Below, piece after piece: positions 55,084 to 64,000 of a stretch of 64,000 bases of DNA (the stretch's first letter is position 1; every line of letters begins with the position of its first letter). Made by a program: the position numbers and the translations under genes. This DNA comes from Diabrotica undecimpunctata. Its lineage: Eukaryota; Arthropoda; Insecta; Coleoptera; Chrysomelidae. The stretch is taken from assembly GCF_040954645.1 (NCBI RefSeq), contig NC_092803.1:83055417-83119416 (forward strand), in the 5' to 3' direction. A model generated the notes under the pieces. The model worked only from the letters and a program-made list of their open reading frames with translations, was not told where the DNA came from and ran no database searches.

Positions 55084-56978
55084 TAGTCCAGGAAATGAAG
55101 CATTTCACCTCGCAATTTTTTCGTCCTGCGTGGATTGACTTAAAATTTTAACAGAAGGTAGGTAATAGCCTAAGGATCAAAATCTATATCGAACCAAAGT
55201 GCGCCAAAGCCTTGGGGGTGGTTGCCACCCCATCTCGGGGGTGAAACATTTTTGTTTACGTTTTAACTAAAGGTTTCGATTAAAAAAGTGATTCTAAATA
55301 AAAAATGTTCCATACATTTTTTTTGTAAAACTGATATTTTTCAAGTTATTCGCGATTGAAAGTAACAACTTTTAGACGAAAAAATCGACGTATTTAATCG
55401 ATTTTTCGCGAATAACTCGAAAATGGTGCATTTTATCAAAAAAATTGTAGAGAACAAATTTGTAGCTTTTAAAAAGACAAATATAATTTATTTTTTAAAA
55501 TGTTTTTGCGATATAATAGGAACCGAAATACGGCCTATCAATGTTCAGCGGTTTTCTTCAAATGCCAAATTTGAAAGATTCAAAGTCAAATATCGGGAAA
55601 ATGATGCATTTTTGGAAGAAAACTCATAGAACCTTTTTTAAAGAGCATATATAGACTTATCATAAAAAAAAGACTCTAGCTCAAAAATTAAGGGAGTTAT
55701 GATGAAAATAAGGTCAATACCTAATTTTGTTACGAAAAAATCGATGAAAACAACCCCCTAACCACCCCCATAATTAAAATCGATCGTCACCCTTCTGCAA
55801 TTCTCTTTGAACATGTATTGGTAATACGTCCAAGAAGTTTGACCCATTTAAAATGCTTAGTTTTAGAAAAAGTACAGCTTAAAGTGAGAAACGATTTACA
55901 ATTTCATATTTTTTACCCTTCTTTTTGTAAATATCCCCGAAAATACTGAATATATGAAAAAAGTAGAAATGTACTAAATTGTAGCTTTTTTAATGACTAA
56001 AATTTTCCTTTATATAGATTTGTTGTACAATGAATATTTGGCTAGATATAGCCGTTTAAAGCATCGATTTACGATCAAGCACCATCTTTTTTGAGCCCTT
56101 TAAACTCACCCCATTTAAAAACCAAGGGTTTCAAAAAATTTAATTCACATATCCTTGTAGCTCTTAAAAACCTATACAAAATCGTTTTTGAAGAAACACT
56201 TTATCGTTAAAAATGAAGGAAATACGTTAAAAAAACCAATTAATTTTTTTTTCCGGAAAATTCCAATTTTTTCAATTTATATCTATTAAATTAGTTTATA
56301 ATAACTGCAATGTTGTAAAGGGTGATTTTCAAAAGTTGAAAAGTTGCAAAATTTTGGCAAAAAATTGTTTTCACCCAGCAATCATAACAATTATTGATTT
56401 TTAAGGGTTGAAAATTTATGAAATTATATTTTAAAGTATAAAAAAATCACTATTTAACTAATCCAAACCAAATTTTACTCATCTTAAGATTTGTAATGTT
56501 ATTTTACAATTTTTGAAAATTAGGTGTAGTTTTCACCCCTAAGAACAATCAGGGTTCATCGGCATGACATAAACGATAAAGCAGAGGGTGAGTTGAACTT
56601 AAATCCAAATTTTTATCCAAATCGATCCAAGGCGAAATCAATTTTTTAGAATTAGTAATTTTTTTACATTAATCTCTAACAAGGGTTGCTTTTTAAGGGT
56701 TGAAATATGATGGAACTCTATTCAAAAGTATAAAATAATCATTATTTAACTAATTCAAACCAAATCTTACCCATATTCAGGTTTAATATGTTATTTTATA
56801 ATTTTTGACAATTAGGGGTAGTTTTTACCCCTAAAACCCTTCAGCGCACTTCGGTTCGATATAGATTTTGATCCTTGGGCTATCACCTACCTTCTGTTAA
56901 AATTAGTTAAAACTCAATCCATGCAGGACGGAAAAATTGCGAGGTTTTAACTTTTTTCGAGCTTCATTTCCTGAACTA
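55084..56978. mobile_element. non-autonomous DNA element with ~125-bp terminal inverted repeats
   Basis: The arms 55084-55205 and 56844-56978 are complementary along their length: outer ends AGTYCAGGAAATGAAGC, inner ends around CTATATCGAACCAAAGTGCG. The 1.6-kb inside has no transposase; it holds runs of Gs and Cs (GGGGGTGG, CCACCCC) and a two-copy internal repeat. No target duplication is certain. Superfamily not assigned. Confidence 0.8.
56400..56840. repeat. internal direct repeat in the long-TIR element
   Basis: 56400-56543 and 56695-56840 share TTTTTAAGGGTTGAAA, CTATTTAACTAATCCAAACC / ATTTAACTAATTCAAACC and end in GTAGTTTTxACCCCTAA. Confidence 0.75.
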
Positions 56979-56999
56979 TTTAGGGCTTTCTCTTAATAA

Positions 57000-57406
57000 G
57001 CTATCAATCCCTGTTTAAGTTCTGAACAGAATATTGACAGTTACCACTTATGGTACAGCTTTGTATCTTATTTAACCGATTAATCGTGACGGTCCAATTT
57101 TCTCGTTGGACTCAATTAGTATAAACGATCTCACTTATATTCATGATCTGAATCTACCAGATCACGCATTTTAGTAATCAGATCCTATAGGCATCCTTCA
57201 ATTGGTTCTTCGTTTCTTAAATTCTGGTCAAATTCTTGGTAAATTAAATCACCCTGTGGTCTTAGAAACCATTTTCAATTATGTTCTATAAGGGCGAGTC
57301 TCTACGACTCATTGCATATTTTATTTCACATCGTTCGTTACTTTGATGAATACAAACATAAATCTTTTCTACAAAAGTTTTGGGAAGTCGAAAACAGTAG
57401 GTACCT
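57000..57406. other. unassigned, possible LTR-element gag scrap
   Basis: A minus-strand frame gives short acidic/Trp-containing pieces reminiscent of retrotransposon gag but too broken to claim. Confidence 0.3.
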
Positions 57407-57545
57407 GTTAGTTTTGTCCCGCCACATCCAAACTCGTCAAGGATATTTCTAATGCATTAATTTTCAACATGTCTTAAACATATTAGTTTTGTCCCAACGC
57501 GACCAAGTTCGTAAAGGATATTTCTAAGTTGTTAATTTTCAGAAA
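57407..57545. repeat. two-copy tandem repeat, ~74 bp
   Basis: 57407-57480 and 57481-57545 both run TTAGTTTTGTCCC, then CGT.AAGGATATTTCTAA, then TTAATTTTCA. Confidence 0.75.
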
Positions 57546-57599
57546 ATAAACAGGCAAGTTTTCTGCAATTCCACCGTTTTTACAACCCAATCCTCTTTA

Positions 57600-59350
57600 T
57601 TTATTTTTTTCTCTCGTCTCTTTTCGATACTTATACGTTATTCTCATGCATGTCTTCGTTTTTTATGCTAGAGAATCGCTTCAGGAAAATCTTGAATCTC
57701 AAAGAGACATATGTTGAATTCATGCAGGATTTTAGTACTTCCCAAAATATGATGCCGGTTCATGAATCCGATTTTAAATCGACTATTTCTTATTACTCTC
57801 ACGAAGCTTTTAAAAAACAAATTTTTATTTTGATTCTTTTCTCCAAAATTCGTACTAGCATTGAAGTCAGTCTATATGACGTTCGAGGGGTGTCACTAAT
57901 CGACACTTTTTATACTAGTCCTAAAAGGGCATTTCGTTTTTACTTAATTTTTAATATTTTCATTGTTGTTTCATTTGCTATATAAAGCAAACGTAAATAA
58001 GGAATTTTAAAATTTTAAAGGGGTTCTCTGGAGATCGGATTTTTCTAAACCATTCCAAGAGTTTTTATTATGTACTGTTACTTCTTCTTCGTTTTATTTC
58101 GCTTAAAAAACCTCTACAAGTGTCCCTCTTTTATCTACTCACCTTCTGCAGTAAGCACTTATTCAGCTTCTAAAGCTCGATGGTTTTTTCGGCAGGCAAT
58201 GAGCCAGCAACCATCTTGATAGCCTTCCGTAAGAATCACGCTTGAAGTGATTCTCTTTTATCTACTCACTTTCTGCAGTGAGCACTCACTCAACTTTTAA
58301 AGATCGATGGTTTTTCGCTAGACAAATCAACAACGTCTGTAACCATCTTCGTTTATTTTCAAGGCTTTGGCTCAGACATTTTAACATGTTATTCGTTTGA
58401 CTGCGAGAAACCTTCCATTGTTACGATGCTAGGCCTAAAATGGAACCCTACGACTTAACTTCTTTTCTTATTCTTCTTGTCCCTTTGACAAACCTTGTAC
58501 AAAGCGGGCTAATCGTTCGTAAATCAGTCGTATTTTTTCCCTATTCTCTTGTTTTTATTTTTTCATGTGTTTTTGCTAGCTAAACGTCTTCTACAACCGT
58601 CGTGGTACTTGAATGTATCCTGGGATGATAACACATCTGAACAGATACAACTGACCTCTGTATTTATATGTGGTATATTTCTAGTGTTATTTCTACATAA
58701 GACAATATATCGCAAGATTGGAGCTCCTGGTATATTGCTGACTGATCTAGTCACTTTTGTCAACGCGGAGTCTCGTCCAATTTTCATGCTCGTTCTGATT
58801 CGACAAGATTGGAACTGCTGACAGCCATATTGCTGGCTGATCTAGTCACATCTGCCAAATAGTTTTTCATCCGATCTTCCGATGTTTGGTCTGATTCGGC
58901 GATTGAGCTCCCTTGAAGCTAATTTTTCTACCCATAAATTGCCAATCATATTAAACACAAGCAAGAACTGATACCACGCTCTACTCGGCATTATGTGCCT
59001 TCTTATCAAAACCCCTCTGTTTGTGCTAGTCGTGTTTTATCACCGGCACAATTGTTACAATTTTCACCAAACTGGCATTTTCCTACCGTGGAGCTCGTCG
59101 AAATATTATCTTCTGAAATGCGACACTACGCGGAGATTTTAACACTGTTCTTCCTGTTTTTCGCACCCCACGGAATTCTTATAGGAAAGAAGGCCAACGG
59201 TATTCTGTTTGACAGAGCCTTCCTATTTTAGTAGGTCGAAAAATTCTACTGATTCGACGCTATTCTTTTTAACTGATGGCATTGTACGCGTTGTTAATCT
59301 GAGCACAGTTTCAGGTGGCATCCGACAATGTCCTGTGGTCAAAATATGCC
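57600..59350 (+). pseudogene. BEL/Pao LTR retrotransposon pol, collapsed
   Basis: Landmarks in the right order on one strand. 57650-57985: LENRFRKILNLKETYVEFMQ then YYSHEAFKKQ and KIRTSIEVSLYDVRGVSLID, the Pao-type entry to RT. 58390-58640: SIVTMLGLKWNP and WYLNVSWDDNTSEQI, connection region. About 58800-58880: RLELLTAILLADLV and VWSDSAIELP, RNase H. 58995-59080: PSYQNPSVCASRVLSPAQLL, before the integrase. About 59240-59345: DGIVRVVNLSTVSGGIRQCP then VVKICPLL, the integrase end. RT palm and integrase core are deleted; several frameshifts. Only 1.7 kb remains of a pol that is normally about 4-5 kb. Confidence 0.8.
58126..58320. repeat. duplication inside BEL/Pao relic
   Basis: 58126-58192 and 58252-58318 share CTCTTTTATCTACTCAC, TTCTGCAGT.AGCACT and GATGGTTTTT. 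Confidence 0.8.
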
Positions 59351-60192
59351 CGCTGCTTATTTGTCAATCCATATTTTATTCTTACTTAACTCTTTATTAT
59401 TACGTCGATCTTTTATGTCTATCCTTTACACTTATACTTTTAGCTGTTCTTAAAAACATTCGTTTTTCGAGCGGGAAAATCTTTGGGGAAGTATTTAGTA
59501 TTTATTTTCACATTTTACATTTTTTTTACTTTTATTACTGTACTATAATATGATCTTATTTAATGGTATATTCTAACTACTTATTTACTTAAAAGATATT
59601 ATTTTCTTCTATTCAGTAAAATCTCATTGTTAAACTGACTTAAACACATGTAGTCTGTTTTTAAGTTCAAAGAAACTGACCTCTTTGCCTTTAAGGAACC
59701 CACTATTTTTGGGGACACCCTGTATGTAGTTAAATAAATTTTTAACTCTTTCGCAAAAGGTTCCCAATGACAAATCATCTTCAAGGTCTTGTAGCTCCAG
59801 ATTTTCTACCAACTCTTCAGCTGGAGTTGCCAGCTGAAGTCCGTTTGAAGAGGTTTACTCTCCGGACACTGGAACTCACTTAAGCATGGGTGTATGTTAC
59901 CTGAAGTAAAATCTAATTAAAATATTAAACATCATATAATATTATCAACATCATGTACAATCTTTGGTAACACATTTCATTTTAAAGGGTTTTTACCCAA
60001 ATATTTTGGTGGCTCAGGCATGGTAACCTGTATTTTAACCTGATGATGGAACAGTTGTTCCGAAAACGTTCGTGCTTTTAATGTTGCCCTTTTAAGGGTT
60101 TTTATAAAATAAAATATACCCACATACAAAGACTAACCTCTTTTGTTATACGTGGTATACAGCCCGCTACAGGAATTATTTTCCTTGTGGAT

Positions 60193-60200
<8 letters not shown>
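59351..60200. other. no gene seen; two TE-end-like motifs
   Basis: Near 59700 GGGGACACCCTGTATGTA resembles a DNA-transposon terminus. Near 60040-60075 CTGATGATGGAACAGTTGTT and CGAAAACGTTCG resemble Penelope-like element ends. Neither can be paired with a partner. Confidence 0.4.

Positions 60201-60256
<56 letters not shown>
60201..60256. repeat. (TA)n microsatellite
   Basis: 56 bp, outer flank of the left Penelope-like copy. Confidence 0.97.
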
Positions 60257-60259
<3 letters not shown>

Positions 60260-61270
60260 AACTCTTAAATATTGGGGAAATCTGCAAGAAAGACTCTAAT
60301 GAGTATCAATTGTTTCGCCGAACGTTTTCGCCAAAGAGAATTAATTTGGCTTCTTCAGGGCTGAAAAAGAATAAATTATAATTAGCTACCATATATTATC
60401 AATTTAAAACATTATTGATCTTACCGTAACTTAGAATTGTAGAGTTAGAATATTAAAAAATTAAAAAACTTTGCTAGTAACAGCATAATGGTGTTTTTTG
60501 TTACTATGTGCAAAAAACAGTTTTTTTAACGTTGGAAATGTATGGTAGCTTTAAACTTAAAACGTAAAGGTTTACCCAAGGTTAATCGCAAAACCCAACG
60601 TAACTACATTTAAAAGGAGGTAATTCTTTGAATTGTCGGCAATAACTAAATTTTTGATTGTTAGAAAGTTTAAATGTGAGATTCTGTTTTAGCCAGAACG
60701 CATGTGCTGACAAATTAATTAGTTCTTTTGAATTTTTATGTCGTTAAGGTTCATTGGTAAACCGAATGAAATTAAATCCCAGTATAGGGAAATATTATTT
60801 TAGATTTTCTTTTTTAATTATATTATATTGTTCATGTATTATTATAATATCTTATTAAGATGTATCTAAGAAAAGCAAGGGAATGTTATCTTTTTTAGTT
60901 AAAGAAAATTAATTATTAAAGTAGGTTAGTTGTTAATGGATATATCAGTCAAGTTAGTTATCTGTGATGTTGTATTGTTCTTGGTATCTGATTTAAGTAA
61001 GAAGTGGTATATATCGCTTAGATTCTTAATGTCACTCTTAACATTGATGGAGAAATCGTTAAGGAAAATATTTAAAGACATTTCAATGAACTCTCTTTTA
61101 GATTTATTGTTCTCACGGTGAAGAATTGTGGTGTTAGTGTAGTCCATGAGATGACCAGTGGAATGGACATGTTTAGCTAATGCACAGCGGTCAGGGTGGA
61201 GTCGAGAATCACTTTTGTGTAGTGTAATACGTGATTTCAATAAATGAGATGTTTGGCCGATCTAGGAATC
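60257..61270 (-). mobile_element. Penelope-like element 3' part (GIY-YIG domain), left copy
   Basis: An open 104-codon stretch (61240-60926) carries the C-terminal part of the GIY-YIG endonuclease domain: SRITLHKSDSRLHPDRCALA, KHVHSTGHLMDY, TTILHRENNKSKREFIEM. 3' UTR follows to the (TA)n tract, with ACGTTTTCGCC...GGCTTC sequences. The YIG motif itself lies at the truncated start (about 61250-61265) and is altered. Mirror image of 61598-62740. Confidence 0.82.
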
Positions 61271-61274
61271 GGCC

Positions 61275-61533
61275 GATGTATATCATCATCATCATCATGT
61301 GCAGCTTTATCAACCGTTTCCAATTACGGTGCAGCCTCCCTTATTTCAATGTTATTCTATATTCGACGATGTCTTAGTTATACGTTGTTCTAATAATTTG
61401 CGCCCATATTTTTCTATCTTGTGCTATTCGAGACCACGTTGTTCCTGTTAATTTTCTAATATCATAATCCCATCTGAGATTTGGGCGCCTCTTTGGTCTC
61501 TTCGCGTTCCTGGGGTACCACATAGTTGTTCTA

Positions 61534-61542
<9 letters not shown>
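61275..61542 (-). mobile_element. RTE-like LINE 3' end with (ATG)n tail
   Basis: The minus strand reads WYPRNAKRPKRRPNLRWDYD then TWSRIAQDRKIWAQ, the family's last coding motifs. It ends in an ATGATGATGAT tail at 61284-61300 (ATCATCATC on plus). GATGTATAT flanks it at 61275-61283 and 61534-61542 (9 bp), a probable target duplication. It separates the two inverted Penelope-like copies. Confidence 0.78.

Positions 61543-61597
<55 letters not shown>
61538..61597. repeat. (TA)n microsatellite
   Basis: 60 bp, between the two Penelope-like copies. Confidence 0.97.
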
Positions 61598-61599
<2 letters not shown>

Positions 61600-62737
61600 T
61601 CAGCCCTAACAATTAATAATCATTATTCTAAGATAAAAGATAAGACTTCCATAGATAGGTTTAGTAACATTGTCTACAACATTCCATGTCTCTCTTGCAA
61701 CAATTCCTACATCGGTCAAACATCTCAATTACTGAAATCACGTATTACACTACACAAAAGTGATTCTCGACTTCACCCTGACCGTTGTGCATTAGCCAAA
61801 CATGTCCATTCCACTGGTCATCTCATGGACTATACGAACACTACAATTCTCCACCGTGAGAATAATAAATCTTAAAGAGAGTTCATTGAAATGTCTTATA
61901 TTTTCCTTAACGATTTCTCCATTAATGTTAAGAGTGACATTAAGAATCTAAGCGATATATACCACTTCTTACTTAAATCAGATACCAAGAACAATACAAC
62001 ATCACAGATAACTAACTTGACTGATATATCCAATAACAACTAACCTACCTTTATAATTAATTTTCATTAACTAAAAAAGATAACATTCCCTTGCTTTTCT
62101 TAGATACATCTCAATAAGATATAATAATACATGAACAACAGAATATAATTAAATAAAGAAAATCAAAATAATATTTCCCTATACTGGGATTTAATTTCAT
62201 TCGTTTTTACCAATGAACCTTAACGACATAAAGATTCATACGAACTATTGAATTTGTCAGCGCTTGCGTTCTGGCTAAAACAGAACCTCACTTTTAAACT
62301 TTCTAAAAATCAAAAATTTAGTTATTGCGGACAATTCAAAGAATTACCTCCTTTTAAATGTAGTTACATTGGGTTTTTCGATTAACCTTGGGTAAACCTT
62401 TGCGTGGTAAGTTCAAAGCTACCATACGTTTCAAACCTTAAAAAAAAAACTTTTTTTGCACATAGTAACAAAAAACACCACTATGTTACTAGCAAAGTTT
62501 TTTAATATTCTAACTCTACAATTCTAAGTTACGGTAAGATCAATAATGTTTTACTAGATAATATATGGTAGCTAATTATAATTTATTCTCTTTCAGCCCT
62601 GAAGAAGCCAAATTAATTCTCTTTGGCGAAAACGTTCGGCGAAACAATTGATACTCATTATAGTCTTTCTTGCAGATTTCCCCAATATTTAAGAGTTTAC
62701 TATTTAACTTTTCTGCAAAGATTAAATTTCTTTTCTT

Positions 62738-62740
<3 letters not shown>
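61598..62740 (+). mobile_element. Penelope-like element 3' part (GIY-YIG domain), right copy
   Basis: The plus strand encodes IVYNIPCLSCNNSYIGQTSQ, the GIY-YIG core with its Cys pair, then the same SRITLHKSDSRLHP and CALAKHVHSTGHL as the left copy. One nonsense codon (near 61873) and a small deletion follow. It extends further 5' than the left copy. The 3' UTR ends at a (TA)n tract with the sequence of the left copy inverted. Confidence 0.85.

Positions 62741-62774
<34 letters not shown>
62741..62774. repeat. (TA)n microsatellite
   Basis: 34 bp, outer flank of the right Penelope-like copy. Confidence 0.95.
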
Positions 62775-62776
<2 letters not shown>

Positions 62777-63172
62777 AAGACTGTCAAAAAAAAGTTCGGT
62801 AAAAAAGTGCATTTAGTTTTCTCTATAGTCGCGCGCCCCTAAAACGCCGGTATAAAAATGAACAATTTATTAAAGCGAACTCTTTATTTAGTAATAGTGC
62901 CTTTGTAAATATTTTCTCGGTATTAAATGTGTAGTATCGATTAATTACGGTTATTTTTCTCTAAGTACAAACCCCTATAAAACCAAACACATACTGAACC
63001 ATCGCCGTGAAGTCTGCTTATCTATATCGAAGGAAACTCTTGTACAGTCCATGGTCCTAAAATATTTGGTACTGTACACGCACGGGGAAAGGAATTTAAT
63101 AAGCTTTCTCCCGAACAATTGTTGGAGATCAATCAAAGTTCCAACATTATTTTTTTTTTATTTTTTCTTATT

Positions 63173-63174
<2 letters not shown>
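62775..63174. other. no gene seen
   Basis: ACAAAGACTGTCAAAAAA at the start looks like a DNA-transposon terminus, but I find no partner. Confidence 0.4.

Positions 63175-63268
<94 letters not shown>
63175..63268. repeat. (TA)n microsatellite
   Basis: 94 bp of TA, left flank of the MITE. Confidence 0.97.
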
Positions 63269-63271
<3 letters not shown>

Positions 63272-63917
63272 TATACTTCCTCTATAACGAACACGGTTAT
63301 TACGAGGTTTCGCTTATAACGAGATACATTAGATGTCCCGTGACATTTCTATTGAACTATAACCGTCTGTAATAAGATCCAAACACGTGTTTTTTACGTT
63401 TTTAGTCCGGTCGTGGCTATAAATAAATACCTTTTCAAACAGCCCCTCAATAAACTCAACTGCAGCCCGCAATAAACTTCTTTACAATGAATAAATACAA
63501 CTGTTTCACATCTTTAGAAAATATATGATAGAATGATACTGGACCATTTAAAGCAGTTAAAAATAACAGAGTTCTTAAAATTGCAGAAGCAATAGTTTAT
63601 GTTATCCTTGAAAATACGATTTATACATTATGTAGTTGGAAAAAAAATAAGTACAGCTTTTTATTTTAAACAACTCTCTTATGTTTTAATATATTTCATT
63701 GACAATAAAAGTAAATAACTTTTTTTCAAAAACGCCATTCAAACAATATTTATTAACATCTTATATTGCTCCGAATGGCTTCACTATAGGAAGTTAATGG
63801 TTTAGAAAACTACAGATTCATATGTATGCACAGTATTATGATTGTCTGATATAACGAGATCGGCTTATAACGAGGTAATTAGTCTGTCATTTCAGTTCTC
63901 GTTATAGAGGGAGTCTA

Positions 63918-63920
<3 letters not shown>
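63269..63920. mobile_element. pogo/Tigger-like MITE
   Basis: 652 bp. Left end CAGTATACTTCCTCTATAAC, right end the complement of CAGTAGACTCCCTCTATAAC, so about 22 bp of matching terminal inverted repeat starting CAGT. Further CGAGAT/CGAGGT 'TATAACGAG' subrepeats lie near both ends. Flanked by TA on each side, the target of pogo/Tigger elements. No transposase inside. Confidence 0.8.

Positions 63921-63966
<46 letters not shown>
63921..63966. repeat. (TA)n microsatellite
   Basis: 46 bp, centre of a palindrome. Confidence 0.97.
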
Positions 63967-63969
<3 letters not shown>

Positions 63970-64000
63970 GACTCCCTCTATAACGAGAACTGAAATGACA
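63967..64000 (-). mobile_element. second MITE end, inverted, cut by window edge
   Basis: 34 nt that are the exact reverse complement of 63885-63918, the right end of the preceding MITE. So a second copy, or the other arm of a larger palindrome, begins here. Confidence 0.8.

Noticed and set aside
57650..57985. 111-codon ORF considered as a novel gene
   Set aside because: Its order of motifs fits the start of BEL/Pao reverse transcriptase, and further Pao landmarks follow downstream.

Overview
Eukaryotic, AT-rich and built almost entirely of transposable elements (TEs) and their remains. The element set (RTE-like, Jockey-like and I-like LINEs with an RNase H, Gypsy and BEL/Pao LTR elements, Penelope-like elements with a GIY-YIG domain, piggyBac, PIF/Harbinger, hAT, Tc1/mariner and pogo/Tigger-type DNA transposons) plus very long (TA)n tracts points to an insect; a beetle is my best guess, as inference only. 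I find no convincing host gene, tRNA, rRNA or CRISPR array.

Layout. 0.2-9.5 kb: broken Tc1/mariner-type, hAT and piggyBac transposases, RTE-like LINE scraps, and a complete-ended but internally deleted PIF/Harbinger element (49-bp inverted repeats, TAA target duplication). 9.6-12.6 kb: a DNA-virus-like gene block unlike the rest. A minisatellite and a small plus-strand membrane-protein ORF face a leftward cluster of a penton-like capsid gene, a 42-codon ORF, an intact 419-codon double-jelly-roll major-capsid-like gene and a conserved gene of unknown function, with overlapping start and stop codons. The large capsid ORF is open while both flanking large genes carry breaks. 12.9-18.9 kb: LINE fragments, a Jockey-like ORF1 and a GC-rich patch with two perfect hairpins.

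19.0-29.0 kb: a solo LTR (plus) and a full-length Gypsy element (minus) of one family, both sitting in (TA)n DNA. The Gypsy element has gag and pol intact and joined by a -1 slippery site, a tRNA-Lys-like primer site and two LTRs that agree closely except for one block just upstream of the TATA box.

29-55 kb: many LINE 3' ends, a second decayed Gypsy, an I-clade LINE split by an RTE-like LINE, two relics of an insect DNA-transposon protein family, two copies of a 1.7-1.9 kb repeat, and small nested insertions with clear 8-12 bp target duplications. 55-64 kb: a 1.9 kb long-TIR element, a collapsed BEL/Pao pol, two inverted Penelope-like copies, and a pogo/Tigger-like MITE whose end is mirrored across a (TA)n tract at the edge of the window.

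In function the window is a graveyard: the Gypsy element is the only autonomous-looking TE, and the capsid block is the only part hinting at a non-TE biology.
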